Positions 17,050 to 26,952 of a DNA stretch of 64,000 nt are shown piece by piece. The position numbers and the translations under genes are program-made. Numbering within the stretch: position 1 is the stretch's first letter; every line of letters starts with the position of its first letter. Below the pieces are notes generated by a model. It saw only the letters and a program-made list of their open reading frames with translations, ran no database searches and was not told the origin of the DNA. The stretch is from Hymenobacter sp. GOD-10R (lineage in GTDB: Bacteria > Bacteroidota > Bacteroidia > Cytophagales > Hymenobacteraceae): positions 2,756,501 through 2,820,500 of the forward strand of contig NZ_CP141184.1 of the NCBI RefSeq assembly GCF_035609205.1, in the 5' to 3' direction.

Positions 17050-18421
17050 GCTTTTCGAGACGGCGGTAAAGGGCGGTACGCGTGATACCTAGCTCTTTGG
17101 CGGCTTTAGTAATATTGCCGTTGTGCCGCTCGATAACGCGCAGAATCGTGTTTTTCTCTACCTCTTGCAGCTGCAAAGGGCCCGTAGTGTAGTCCGGCAG
17201 GAGCAGGCCAGGGGCAGGCCGAGGCATCTCCATGGCCGAAAACAGGAAGTCCTGCGGGCGTAGCACGTTGCCTTCGGCTAAGATGATGGCTCGCTCCACG
17301 GCATGCTGTAGCTCCCGAATATTGCCGGGCCAGCTGTGCTGCTTGAGCTTTTTGAACGTTGCCGGCTCAAACTCGGGGGTGGGCTTGTGGTTGCGAGCCG
17401 CGTATAAGCCCGCGAAGTGCTTGGCTAGCAGCAGCACGTCGTCGCCTCGCTCGCGCAGGGGCGGCAGGGTAATTTCCACGGTATTGATGCGGTAGATCAG
17501 GTCTTTACGAAACTGCCCGGTAGCCGCTAGCTCGTACAGAGGCGCATTGGTCGCCGAAATAAGCCGAATATTAACGGGCACGGGCACATTGCTACCCACC
17601 GGAATCACCTGTCGGTTTTGCAGGGCGGTCAGTAGCTTGGCTTGCTGCGGAAGGGAGATGTTCCCGATTTCATCGAGGAACAACGTGCCCGTCGAAGCGG
17701 CTTCGAAGCGGCCTACGCGGTCTTCTTTGGCGTCGGTGAAGGAGCCTCTTTTATGACCAAAAAGCTCGCTTTCAAAGATGCCTTCACTCATGGCCGCTAG
17801 GTCGGCCGTCACGAAAGGCTTGTTGGCTCGGAAAGACCGCTGGTGCAGCGCCTTAGCTACTAGTTCTTTGCCTGTGCCATTCTCCCCAAGCAGCAGCACG
17901 TTGGCTTCCGTGGGCGCCACTTTTTCTATGTTGTGCAACAGCTCCTGCATCGGCTCCGAGTTGCCCAGAATAGCTTCCGCGGCCAAGGATGCGGAGCGCT
18001 TGGGAGCGCTGCTGCTGGGGCTAGCTTTCCGGGCTTTTTGCTGCAACGCAGCGTGCAGCGTTTCCAGAAACTTTTCATTGTGCCAGGGCTTCACGATAAA
18101 ATCGGTGGCGCCAGCCTTCAGGGAACGCACGGCGGTGCTGATTTCGCCGTGGGCGGTGATCATAATGACGGTAGCTTCCTTGTCGCGCTCCAAGATGCGG
18201 CTGAGCCAATAAAGCCCCTCGTTGCCGGTACCTAGGGTGCTCTTGAAGTTCATATCCAGGAAGATGGCATCGAACGATTGCCGACTCAGCAGCGAAAGCA
18301 GGTTCTCGGGGTTCTTCTCGGTCACGACTTCCTGCGCCTCGGTTTTGAGCAGCATTTTGACCGCAAACAGCACGTCGCTGTCGTCGTCAACTATCAACAC
18401 GCGTGCTTTAGTGGAAGCCAT
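17039..18421 (-). CDS. sigma-54-dependent NtrC-family response regulator
   Basis: A 460-residue regulator. The receiver domain (1-125) has Asp56 as phosphorylation site and Lys111. The AAA+ domain has Walker A GENGTGKE (179-186), a Walker B region ending LFLDEIG, and the sigma-54 contact loop GSFTDA at 226-231 in place of the classic GAFTGA. A Fis-type HTH closes the protein (NITKAAKELGITRTALYRRL). It should activate sigma-54 promoters after phosphorylation by the kinase encoded just downstream. The divergent exporter operon at 18732 has a matching -24/-12 promoter and is the obvious target. Confidence 0.93.
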   Translation of the reverse strand: MASTKARVLIVDDDSDVLFAVKMLLKTEAQEVVTEKNPENLLSLLSRQSFDAIFLDMNFKSTLGTGNEGLYWLSRILERDKEATVIMITAHGEISTAVRSLKAGATDFIVKPWHNEKFLETLHAALQQKARKASPSSSAPKRSASLAAEAILGNSEPMQELLHNIEKVAPTEANVLLLGENGTGKELVAKALHQRSFRANKPFVTADLAAMSEGIFESELFGHKRGSFTDAKEDRVGRFEAASTGTLFLDEIGNISLPQQAKLLTALQNRQVIPVGSNVPVPVNIRLISATNAPLYELAATGQFRKDLIYRINTVEITLPPLRERGDDVLLLAKHFAGLYAARNHKPTPEFEPATFKKLKQHSWPGNIRELQHAVERAIILAEGNVLRPQDFLFSAMEMPRPAPGLLLPDYTTGPLQLQEVEKNTILRVIERHNGNITKAAKELGITRTALYRRLEKHDL

Positions 18422-18666
18422 CAGAAGGAGTAAAAAGGAGAGGGTACATTGCTGGCGGTAAACCTAGGTCTTACTACCTAGCTGCCCACCACAAACTATA
18501 CTAATGTACAAAAACGCCGATTCCAGCCTTGCAAGCAGGCTTTAGAAACGCGGGCGGCCTAAAGTGTATCAATACCGAACAGTGAGCTGTATCGAAAGCG
18601 TACAGTTTTATCCAGTGATGTGATACTTGTTTATTTATGTAATTGAAAACCAATATTTTACGTGCA

Positions 18667-18682
18667 TGGCATGATCCTTACG
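18667..18682 (+). promoter_or_regulatory. sigma-54 (-24/-12) promoter of the exporter operon
   Basis: TGGCATGATCCTTACG fits the consensus TGGCACGN4TTGC with two changes (T for C at -20, A for G in the -12 GC). The GG and the -12 element are separated by the correct 10 bases. The start codon at 18732 lies 50 bases downstream. The regulator gene that reads away on the other strand encodes a sigma-54 activator, which supports the call. Confidence 0.65.
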
Positions 18683-18731
18683 GCACGTTCAGCCATCGCA
18701 GTTGTGAAGGCAAACAACGCGTTGGGGCAAC

Positions 18732-19991
18732 ATGGATGTACTTATTCAAAAGAAGACTTGGACCTCCCGCAAGCTACTACTCATAGCTGGCGTGGTGCTC
18801 ATCGCGGGCGTATTAGCCGCTAGCTTGTTCTCCACGGCGGGCCCTACCAAGCTGAACGTAGACCCGGAGCGCATTACGATCAGCGAAGTCACGAAGGGCA
18901 CGTTTCAGGAGTTCATCCCCATCGACGGCACCGTGATGCCGATCAAAACCATCTACCTCGATGCTACGGAAGGTGGCACCGTGAAAAGCATTTTGGTGGA
19001 AGATGGCGCCACGCTCGCCGCGGGCCAGCCCATTTTGCAACTAGCCAACAGCGACTTGCAGCTAGAAATGGTAAACCGCGAAACGGCCGTGTTCGACCTG
19101 ATGAATAACCTGCAGAACACGCGGAACGTGATGCAGCAAAACCGCATTCAGCAGCTCAACCAGCTCGCCGACGTCGACTACCAGCTGCAAGAAGCCAAGC
19201 GCATTTACGAGCTAAACAAAACACTCTACGAGCAGAAAGTCATCTCGCGCCAAGATTTCAGTCAGAGCCAAAACAACTACCAGCATCAGGTGCGCAAGCA
19301 GCATCTCACCCGGCAAACGTTGCGGCAGGATTCCGTGGCTACGCGCCAGCAGCTCAACCAAATGCAGGAGTCGGTGACGCGCATGCAGGGCAACCTAGCG
19401 TTGATGCGCAAGAAGATGGATGATCTCACCATCAAGGCGCCGGTGTCCGGACGTATCACGTCCTTAAACGCCGAAATAGGGGAGTCGAAAGCCCGCGGGC
19501 AGCGCATTGGCCAGCTCGATATGCTCAATGGGCTAAAGGTGCGCGCCAACATTGACGAGTATTATATCTCACGCATCTTTCCGGGGCAGAAAGGCGAGTT
19601 TATACTCAGCGGGCACCGCTATGTGCTCAGCGTGAAGAAGATCTATACCCAGGTTACCAAAGGCTTACAAGTCGATATGGAGTTTGTAGGGCCAACGCCG
19701 GCCGATATTCGCCGCGGCCAAACCCTGCAGGTGCGCCTAGCCCTGAGCGACCAAACCCAGGCCGTGCTGGTGCCCAAAGGTGGCTTTAACCAGAAAACCG
19801 GCGGCAACTGGGTTTTCAAGGTGAACGACAGCGGCACCAAGGCCTACAAAGCCGACATTCGCCTAGGTCGCCAAAACCCGGAATACTATGAGGTGCTTGA
19901 AGGCCTCAAACCCGGCGACAAAGTAGTGACTTCCAGTTACGAAGGCTACGAAGACATGGGCGAATTAGTACTCAAAGACAAACAGGAATAA
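18732..19991 (+). CDS. HlyD/MacA-type periplasmic adaptor subunit
   Basis: A 419-residue membrane fusion protein with one N-terminal anchor (about 14-34). A biotinyl-lipoyl half motif (GGTVKSILVEDGATLAAGQPIL) is followed by a long alpha-helical hairpin (about 110-225, rich in Gln, Leu, Asn and Lys), the second lipoyl half (IKAPVSGRITSLNAEIGES), and beta-barrel and membrane-proximal domains ending GLKPGDKVVTSSYEGYEDMG. It should bridge the inner-membrane ABC permeases to an outer-membrane channel that is not encoded here. It is the first gene of a four-gene operon with a sigma-54 promoter. Confidence 0.9.
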   Translation: MDVLIQKKTWTSRKLLLIAGVVLIAGVLAASLFSTAGPTKLNVDPERITISEVTKGTFQEFIPIDGTVMPIKTIYLDATEGGTVKSILVEDGATLAAGQPILQLANSDLQLEMVNRETAVFDLMNNLQNTRNVMQQNRIQQLNQLADVDYQLQEAKRIYELNKTLYEQKVISRQDFSQSQNNYQHQVRKQHLTRQTLRQDSVATRQQLNQMQESVTRMQGNLALMRKKMDDLTIKAPVSGRITSLNAEIGESKARGQRIGQLDMLNGLKVRANIDEYYISRIFPGQKGEFILSGHRYVLSVKKIYTQVTKGLQVDMEFVGPTPADIRRGQTLQVRLALSDQTQAVLVPKGGFNQKTGGNWVFKVNDSGTKAYKADIRLGRQNPEYYEVLEGLKPGDKVVTSSYEGYEDMGELVLKDKQE

Positions 19992-20029
19992 CCCGCACGA
20001 CCTAGCTACAACCTGAACCAACCAGTCCC

Positions 20030-20719
20030 ATGATCAAGATCGAAAACTTAGAAAAGATATACCGCACGGAAGAGGTGCAAACCAAGGCGCTGAACAAGGT
20101 TTCCCTGATGGTGAATGAGGGTGAGTTCGTGGCCATCATGGGCCCTTCAGGATGCGGCAAGTCTACTTTGCTCAATATCATTGGGTTGCTGGATGAGCCG
20201 GATGGGGGTAGCCTTCAGTTTGCCGGTACCGAAATAGCACACTACAATGAGCGGCGCCGGGCGGAGCTGCGCAAGAAGCACCTAGGGTTTGTGTTTCAGA
20301 GCTTCAACCTGATCGACGAACTGACAGTGGTGGAGAATGTGGAGCTGCCGCTGCTGTACCTAGGCATAGGTGCCGCCGAGCGCAAGCAGAAAGTAGAGCA
20401 GGTGCTGGAAAAAATGCAGCTTATGCACCGCCGCAACCACTTCCCGCAGCAGCTTTCGGGTGGGCAGCAGCAGCGCGTAGCCGTGGCCCGGGCCGTTATC
20501 AATTCACCCCGTCTGATTCTGGCCGACGAACCCACCGGTAACCTCGACTCCAGCAATGGCAACGAGGTGATGGAGCTGCTAACCGAGCTGAACGAAGCCG
20601 GCACCACCATCATCATGGTGACACACTCCGAGCACGACGCCCGCTACGCCCACCGCGTCATCCGCCTGCTCGACGGGGAAGTGGTGCTAGAAAATGTACA
20701 CAAGCAGTTTACTGCCTGA
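20030..20719 (+). CDS. ABC transporter ATPase, MacB/LolD type
   Basis: A 229-residue ATPase with Walker [10 protein letters not shown] (38-46), a Q loop [21 protein letters not shown], signature [14 protein letters not shown], Walker [13 protein letters not shown] and the switch His in [12 protein letters not shown]. It belongs to the MacB/LolD/FtsE group, which powers mechanotransmission rather than classical transport. It lies 38 bases after the adaptor and 61 bases before the first permease, in the same operon. Confidence 0.94.
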   Translation: MIKIENLEKIYRTEEVQTKALNKVSLMVNEGEFVAIMGPSGCGKSTLLNIIGLLDEPDGGSLQFAGTEIAHYNERRRAELRKKHLGFVFQSFNLIDELTVVENVELPLLYLGIGAAERKQKVEQVLEKMQLMHRRNHFPQQLSGGQQQRVAVARAVINSPRLILADEPTGNLDSSNGNEVMELLTELNEAGTTIIMVTHSEHDARYAHRVIRLLDGEVVLENVHKQFTA

Positions 20720-20780
20720 GGGCCTAGCTGGGCTTGGGTAATGGCTTGATCGTAAACAACGTACTTTTTCGCGTGGCAGC

Positions 20781-23144
20781 ATGTTTCAACATTCCTTACT
20801 CCTGATTTATCGCAACTTCAAGCGGCATAAAACTACGTTCTTCATCAACCTAATTGGGTTGTCGACGGGGCTAGCCTGCGCCTTGGCTATCTTCTTGTGG
20901 GTGAGCGATGAGCTGAGCTTCGACAAGTACCACGATAACGACAGCCGTCTTTACCGCGTGACAGAAAACGTGCGCACGAGCAGCGGAACGGAAACCCGGT
21001 CGGGCACCCCCGCCTTACTCGCGGAAGCACTACAGGCGGAAATGCCGGAAATTGAATATGCCGCCGCTGTTACGCCGCCCAATTTCTTTCCCAAGTTTGC
21101 GCTGGTGAATAAGGAAAAAAGACTGCAAGCCACGGGCAAGTTTGCCGCGCAGAACTACTTTCGCCTCTTTTCTTATCACCTTACTCACGGTAGCCCCACG
21201 CAAGTTCTAACGGACAAAAGCGCCATTGTTCTTTCGCAGAGCGTTGCGACGAAGTTGTTCGGCAAGGCGGCAAACGCCTTGGGAAAGTCTGTGACCTGGG
21301 AGCTAGCCAACCTGAAACAGACGAGCATTGTTTCGGGCGTATTTGGTCCCATCCCGCCTAATTCCTCTGAGCAGTTTGACTTCGTGTTGCCCTTCGCGGC
21401 CTTTAAGGACATCATGAAGATGGGCGAAAAACTAAACTGGGAGGATGATGGGCCATTCTCAACTTATGTAGTACTGCAGGCAGAGGCTGATCCAGCCCGC
21501 TTCAGCCAGAAAATAGCGGGCCTATTGCAACGCAAGGCTGCAAAAAATCAGGGACGTACCCTCTTTATTCAGCCTTTTTCGGATTCCTACCTGCATGGGG
21601 AATACAAAAATGGCGTGCCGGTAGGTGGCCGCATTGAGTACGTGAAATTGTTCGCGGCCATTGCCGTTTTCATCTTGGTTATTGCGTGCATCAATTTCAT
21701 GAATCTAGCCACAGCGGCGGCTTCACGGCGCCTGAAGGAAATAGGCATTCGGAAAACACTCGGGGCAAGCAGAACTGCGCTGGTTGTGCACTTCCTAACC
21801 GAAGCGGTGCTGCTAACGTTTGGAGCGTTGTTGTTGGCCATCGTGCTGGTGCAGTTGGCGTTGCCGCACTTCAACGAAATTACAGGCAAACAATTGACTT
21901 TGCAGCCCCACACGAACCTTGTGGTCGCCTTGCTGAGCATCACGCTACTCACCGGATTACTGGCCGGCAGCTACCCGGCCTTTTACCTGTCGGGAATTCA
22001 GCCGTCCTCTATGTTCAGGGGGACGCTCGTGCGCTCGGTCGCTAATTTATGGACGCGTAAAGGCTTGGTGATCTTTCAGTTTGTGCTGTCCGTTCTATTT
22101 ATAGTTTGCGTGCTGGTAGTGCATCGGCAGATAGCCTTTGTGCAAAACAAAGACCTAGGTTATAATAAGGACAACATTATTCAGTTTGAAACGGCCGGCA
22201 AAGCAGCGCAGCAGCCCGGGCCTTTTCTGCGAGAGCTAGAGCGGCTACCTGGGGTCCTGAATGCGTCAGGTATATGGGGTTCTTTTCTTGCGCAGGGGCC
22301 CGGGGGAGTTGGGGCACAAGTAGAATGGCAAGGCAAAAAGATTCCGGTCAATAACCTAGGGGTGAATTATGATTTGCTTGAAACCCTAGGCATTCAATTG
22401 AAAGCGGGCCGCAGCTTCTCCCGGCAGTTTCGCTCAGACAGTACTAAGATAATCGTCAATGAAGCCTTGGTCGCTAGCTTCGGCCTACAAGACCCCATCG
22501 GAAAAATTATTGATAAGGCGCAGATAATAGGCGTAGCTAAGAACTTTCATTACGCGTCGCTGCACGAGAAAGTAGAGCCCTTCATCTTCCGCTTAGAGCC
22601 CCAGGCTGCCGGTACTGTGTTGATAAAGCTAGCTGCCGGTCATGAGCAAGAGACTATTCAAAAGCTTCAGCGCTTTTACCAAGCCTACAACCCTGGCTTT
22701 CCCTTCGACTACCACTTTCTAGACGCCGATTATCAGGCACAGTACGCTTCCGAGCGGCGTGTGGCCACGCTTTCCAAGTACTTCGCTGGTTTGGCGGTCA
22801 TCATTTCCTGCTTGGGGCTATTAGGACTCACGCTTTTCACGGCGGAGAGAAGACGCAAGGAAATTGGGGTGCGCAAAGTATTAGGAGCTAGCGAGCTAAG
22901 CATTATTTATCTATTGTCTAGCGACCTAGCTAAGGTAGTGGTAGTCGCTATTCTGCTAGCCTTGCCGCTGAGCTATCTGGTGGTAAAGCATTGGCTCGAC
23001 AGCTTCGAGTACCGAATCGTGCTGGACGGTTGGTACTTTCTGGAAGCGGGCCTGCTCGCGCTGCTGGTGGCTGGGCTCACGATCAGTACGCAAGCGGCGC
23101 GTGCCGCCCGCGTCAACCCGGTTCTTTGTCTGCGAGATGAATAG
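20781..23144 (+). CDS. FtsX/MacB-like ABC permease (first of two)
   Basis: A 787-residue permease. Helix 1 (about 22-42) is followed by a periplasmic MacB_PCD domain, then an FtsX block of three helices (about 290-420; CINFMNLATAAASRRLKEIG, IRKTLGASRTALV), a further helix, a second periplasmic domain, and a second FtsX block at the C-terminus (ERRRKEIGVRKVLGASELSI). This doubled form of about 800 residues is typical of Bacteroidota. It works with the ATPase just upstream, perhaps in antimicrobial efflux or envelope repair. Confidence 0.9.
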   Translation: MFQHSLLLIYRNFKRHKTTFFINLIGLSTGLACALAIFLWVSDELSFDKYHDNDSRLYRVTENVRTSSGTETRSGTPALLAEALQAEMPEIEYAAAVTPPNFFPKFALVNKEKRLQATGKFAAQNYFRLFSYHLTHGSPTQVLTDKSAIVLSQSVATKLFGKAANALGKSVTWELANLKQTSIVSGVFGPIPPNSSEQFDFVLPFAAFKDIMKMGEKLNWEDDGPFSTYVVLQAEADPARFSQKIAGLLQRKAAKNQGRTLFIQPFSDSYLHGEYKNGVPVGGRIEYVKLFAAIAVFILVIACINFMNLATAAASRRLKEIGIRKTLGASRTALVVHFLTEAVLLTFGALLLAIVLVQLALPHFNEITGKQLTLQPHTNLVVALLSITLLTGLLAGSYPAFYLSGIQPSSMFRGTLVRSVANLWTRKGLVIFQFVLSVLFIVCVLVVHRQIAFVQNKDLGYNKDNIIQFETAGKAAQQPGPFLRELERLPGVLNASGIWGSFLAQGPGGVGAQVEWQGKKIPVNNLGVNYDLLETLGIQLKAGRSFSRQFRSDSTKIIVNEALVASFGLQDPIGKIIDKAQIIGVAKNFHYASLHEKVEPFIFRLEPQAAGTVLIKLAAGHEQETIQKLQRFYQAYNPGFPFDYHFLDADYQAQYASERRVATLSKYFAGLAVIISCLGLLGLTLFTAERRRKEIGVRKVLGASELSIIYLLSSDLAKVVVVAILLALPLSYLVVKHWLDSFEYRIVLDGWYFLEAGLLALLVAGLTISTQAARAARVNPVLCLRDE

Positions 23145-23254
23145 GGGCTGCATCAGCCTCTTCAGAACCAAAAATTACTACCAAAAGCCTGTAGCGTACG
23201 GCCGTTTTCTTTTTCAGAGTTCGCGCGCTGCCTACCTCATTCGCTAGTACTGCC

Positions 23255-25675
23255 ATGTTTCAGAACTACTTCAAAATCGCGCTGCGCAACCTCTGGCGCA
23301 ACAAAGCATTTTCGGCCATCAACATATTGGGGCTGGCCATCGGCATTGCTACCTGCTTGCTGATCATGCTGTTCGTGCAAAACGAGCTGAGCTACGATCG
23401 CTACAACGAGAAAGCCGACCGTATTGTGCGGGTGGTGTTTCGGGGTTCGGTGCAAGGGCAGAAGATGAAGGAGGCAAACGTGATGCCCCCCGTAGCCCAA
23501 GCGCTGCAGGCCGAGTACCCGGAAGTTCAGGCCGCTACCCGCTTGAAAACCGATGGTTATCCGCGGATTATCTACGGCGATAAGTCTCTGAAAGAAAGCA
23601 ACGTGGCCCTAGTCGACTCCAACTTCTTCCAGGTGTTCACCATTCCATTGCTCCAAGGCGACCCGCAAACGGCACTAGTGCAACCTTACACGGTGGTGCT
23701 TTCCCGAGCCACCGCGCACAAGTTTTTTGGTGATGCCAACCCCATTGGTAAGGTGCTGACCTTCAAGGACTGGAACCACAGCTGCAAAGTGACGGGCGTG
23801 TTCGATAAGGTACCCGCCAACTCGCATTTCCACTTCGACATCTTCGCGTCGCTGTCCAGCGTGCCCGATGCGAAATCCTCCTCCTGGATGATTTCGAGCT
23901 ATTTCACCTACCTGGTGTTGCCAAAAGGGTACGACTATAAAAAGCTGGAAGCCAAGTTGCCGCCGATGGTGGAGAAATACCTAGGCCCGCAGCTACAGCC
24001 CGCGTTAGGAATAAGCTACAAGCAATTCATCCAAAAGGGCAACAACCTAGGTCTGTTCTTACAACCCCTGACGGACATTCACTTGCACTCCGACTTCACG
24101 GGTAATCTGGAGGGCGACGGCGACGTGCGCTACGTGTACATCTTCGGGTCTATTGCCGTGTTTATGCTGTTGATTGCCTGTATCAACTACATGAATCTTT
24201 CCACGGCCGGCGCTTCCAAGCGGGCGCGTGAGGTGGGAATCCGCAAAGTACTGGGGTCGCTTCAGGGGCAACTCGTCGGGCAGTTTCTGCTCGAGTCCAT
24301 TCTGCTGACGCTCGTTGCACTGCTTCTGGCGCTGGTGTTGGTCAACATGGCCCTGCCTGTTTTCAACGACCTAGCCCGGCAGCAGTTAACCTTCGAGCTG
24401 ACGGCTACGTGGTGGCTACTGCCAAGCCTAATGCTCTTTGGCGTGCTAGTAGGGGCGCTGGCTGGCAGCTACCCCGCTTTCTTCCTTTCTTCCTTCAACC
24501 CCGTGGCCGTGCTCAAGGGTAAGTTCACCTCGGGCAAAGGGCGGCTAGGCCTGCGAAGTGGCTTGGTGGTGTTTCAGTTCTGTGTATCCATCGTGTTGAT
24601 GATCAGCACGGTGGTAGTGTATCAGCAGCTGCAGTACATCCAGCACAAAAAGCTAGGGTACGATAAAGAGCACGTGCTCGTGCTGCCCGACGCGTACTTG
24701 TTGGGCCAGCATGCCGAAGCGTTTCGGCAACAGCTGTTGCAAGATCCGCGTGTGGTGAGCGTGAGTACTTCCGGCTACTTGCCCGCGGGCCCTTCTTTCT
24801 CCAACAACTTCTTGGCCTCAGGCGACGACAACCCCACGCAAATCTTGCGGATGCTGCGCTATGAAGTGGACCCCGAGTACATTCCCACGCTTGGTATGAA
24901 GGTGATTATGGGGCGTAACCTTTCTCGGCGTTTCTCCTCCGATACGGCTGCGGCTATTCTGAATGAAACCGCCGTTCGGGTATTTGGCTGGGAGAAGAAC
25001 CCCCTAGGTCGCACCCTAACCAATTCAAGCAACGAGGGGCATAGATCCACGTTTCGAGTGGTTGGCGTGGTGAAGGATTTCCACTTCAAGTCCCTGCACG
25101 AGCCGATTTCCGCGCTAGTCATGACCCTGGGTACCGCCTCCGGAACGGTGATTGTGAAAGCGAAAGCTACCGACCTTACGGGTTTGCTAGCGTCCATGAA
25201 AGCACAATGGCACACCTTTGCTCCCGAAGAGCCTTTCTCGTATTCATTCTTGGATGAGCGCTTTACCCAGACGTACGAGGCTGAAAAAAGGCTAGGTCGT
25301 ATTCTCTACATTTTCGCCGGGCTGACCATCTTCGTGGCGTGCCTAGGCTTATTCGGGCTGGCCACGTTCACGGCCGAGCAGCGCACCAAAGAAATCGGCA
25401 TCCGGAAGGTGCTAGGCGCTTCTGTCACTAGCATCGTGGCTTTGCTCTCCAAAGACTTTCTGAAACTGGTGCTGGTGGCGAACGTTGTGGCGTGGCCCCT
25501 TGCTTGGTGGGGCATGCACACGTGGCTGCAAGACTTTGCCTACCGTATTTCGCTGAATTGGTGGACGTTTGCCCTCGTGGGCGTCACAACGTTGCTCATT
25601 GCCCTGGCTACGGTGAGCGTGCAGGCTGCGCGAGCGGGCACTACCAATCCTATTAAGAATTTACGCGTCAACTGA
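23255..25675 (+). CDS. FtsX/MacB-like ABC permease (second of two)
   Basis: An 806-residue permease with the same architecture as its upstream neighbour: N-terminal helix, MacB_PCD domain, FtsX block (CINYMNLSTAGASKRAREVG, IRKVLGSLQGQLVG), second periplasmic domain and C-terminal FtsX block (EQRTKEIGIRKVLGASVTSI). The two are clear paralogues but diverged, so the duplication is old. They may form a heterodimer on one ATPase, or be two alternative partners. A hairpin terminator lies about 170 bases downstream. Confidence 0.9.
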   Translation: MFQNYFKIALRNLWRNKAFSAINILGLAIGIATCLLIMLFVQNELSYDRYNEKADRIVRVVFRGSVQGQKMKEANVMPPVAQALQAEYPEVQAATRLKTDGYPRIIYGDKSLKESNVALVDSNFFQVFTIPLLQGDPQTALVQPYTVVLSRATAHKFFGDANPIGKVLTFKDWNHSCKVTGVFDKVPANSHFHFDIFASLSSVPDAKSSSWMISSYFTYLVLPKGYDYKKLEAKLPPMVEKYLGPQLQPALGISYKQFIQKGNNLGLFLQPLTDIHLHSDFTGNLEGDGDVRYVYIFGSIAVFMLLIACINYMNLSTAGASKRAREVGIRKVLGSLQGQLVGQFLLESILLTLVALLLALVLVNMALPVFNDLARQQLTFELTATWWLLPSLMLFGVLVGALAGSYPAFFLSSFNPVAVLKGKFTSGKGRLGLRSGLVVFQFCVSIVLMISTVVVYQQLQYIQHKKLGYDKEHVLVLPDAYLLGQHAEAFRQQLLQDPRVVSVSTSGYLPAGPSFSNNFLASGDDNPTQILRMLRYEVDPEYIPTLGMKVIMGRNLSRRFSSDTAAAILNETAVRVFGWEKNPLGRTLTNSSNEGHRSTFRVVGVVKDFHFKSLHEPISALVMTLGTASGTVIVKAKATDLTGLLASMKAQWHTFAPEEPFSYSFLDERFTQTYEAEKRLGRILYIFAGLTIFVACLGLFGLATFTAEQRTKEIGIRKVLGASVTSIVALLSKDFLKLVLVANVVAWPLAWWGMHTWLQDFAYRISLNWWTFALVGVTTLLIALATVSVQAARAGTTNPIKNLRVN

Positions 25676-25843
25676 GCTGTTCTCTAGGCGGGCACGAGCA
25701 TGAGAAGACTAGGCGTTTTCTGATTCCCCTAAGCATATCCGCTCAGAAATTTGAGGAGTGTTTTTCGGCGCGAGGCAATCCGCTTCCGGCGAGGGTTCGT
25801 AGGTGAGCCCACGGCACTAATCCAGGTGCTGGTATGGATTAGT

Positions 25844-25873
25844 AAAAGCCCGGGCCATTTGGTCGGGGCTTTT
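25844..25873 (+). terminator. terminator after the exporter operon
   Basis: AAAAGCCC (25844-25851) pairs with GGGCTTTT (25866-25873) around a 14-base loop; the 3' arm supplies the T run. Confidence 0.6.
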
Positions 25874-25891
25874 CTGTTGCCACCGCCTCCG

Positions 25892-26017
25892 TTAGGGAAT
25901 TACATCCCATACCTGTAAGAAGAGGTAGATGGCGCTGCCCATAGCTGCTAAGGCGACGTGCCTGAGTAAGCGCTCCGCTAAGTGCGGTCTGTATGTATTA
26001 CGGTTAGTGTTTTCCAT
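25892..26017 (-). CDS. possible small membrane protein
   Basis: A 41-residue frame that starts MENTNRNTYRPHLAERLLRH and continues with one hydrophobic segment (VALAAMGSAIYLFLQVW). The frame stays open upstream, but that part has no protein-like character. A basic amphipathic start plus one helix is plausible for a small membrane protein, but there is no family match and coding is unproven. Confidence 0.25.
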   Translation of the reverse strand: MENTNRNTYRPHLAERLLRHVALAAMGSAIYLFLQVWDVIP

Positions 26018-26249
26018 GCAATGGCGCGCTTTGGCAAACCACTTGCCAGCCTTCGCTGAGCGTTGCTCTAGACTAAGAAATAAGACGGTCTGCTCGTTTT
26101 TCCTTCGCCAGCATAAACAGGCAAGACGTCTCTTTGACGTCACACTATAAAGCTTGGCAGCACTGCGCAAAAGTGCCGCCAGCAGCGCTCAATGACAATA
26201 AATAGCTCTACTGCTTGTTAAGTGAGCTTTGCTACAACTTACTGATAGC

Positions 26250-26444
26250 TTAGATAGCGGGGGCGTAAGCTGACGCCTCGGTGTCAGACGAAAAATCTCC
26301 GATCAACAGGCCTCCCACTAGCAAGGCCGAGCCATTTTGCAGGGCATGCTGTCCGACTTCGCTGGTGACAAACTGGCCATCAATGGTGCGAAAACCGGCT
26401 TGGGTGGTGAACCAAGAGGCGAGCGTGAGGACGACAGAATTCAT
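26250..26444 (-). CDS. possible small hypothetical protein
   Basis: A 64-residue frame (starts MNSVVLTLASWFTT) with balanced composition and a Gly/Leu-rich hydrophobic stretch (SALLVGGLLIGDF). It is on the minus strand in an otherwise gene-poor gap. No known family was recognised. Upstream DNA is AT-rich and could hold a promoter. Coding is possible but not secure. Confidence 0.35.
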   Translation of the reverse strand: MNSVVLTLASWFTTQAGFRTIDGQFVTSEVGQHALQNGSALLVGGLLIGDFSSDTEASAYAPAI

Positions 26445-26952
26445 AATGATACGCGGCTAAGAAGGGGGACTAGTTGATGATATAAAAGTACAGGCAGTAA
26501 GCTCAGCCGTAAAGGCGAAAAAAGGGGTAATTGTGACTTGTATTCTGTTAATATATGGTAAATAATATACTTATATATAATGGCCTAGGCTTAGTTAGCT
26601 CACGCAACGAGGTGTTAGCTAATATATGATTTGTGACATGTTTATAAGCCCGACTATAAATTAGCTTGCGTCTTTTTGCAAGTGAAGAAGCAAGCATGAG
26701 AGAAAAAACTTCTGTAGAGTACTAGGAAGTGATTTTCGATATGTGGCAGAGGAAAGCGTTAGCTTGTGAGCCTATACCTAACTCCACGTTAGCTAATGGT
26801 TATTACCTAGCCTGCAGAGAAAGCTAGGTCCGTGTTTGTAACCTGCTTGGTGGCTCGCTATAGACGTGTGCAACAACATCTGCTATCGTAATCGTGCGCC
26901 AAGCAGAACAGCCAATGGGCTTTGGCGGTTAGGTACTACCAATCTGCAAGAG
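26445..26952. other. AT-rich gene-free stretch
   Basis: About 500 bases of clearly AT-rich DNA between the small minus-strand frame and the AraC gene. I see no coding, no strong hairpin and no recognised RNA. It probably holds the promoters of both flanking genes. Confidence 0.5.
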
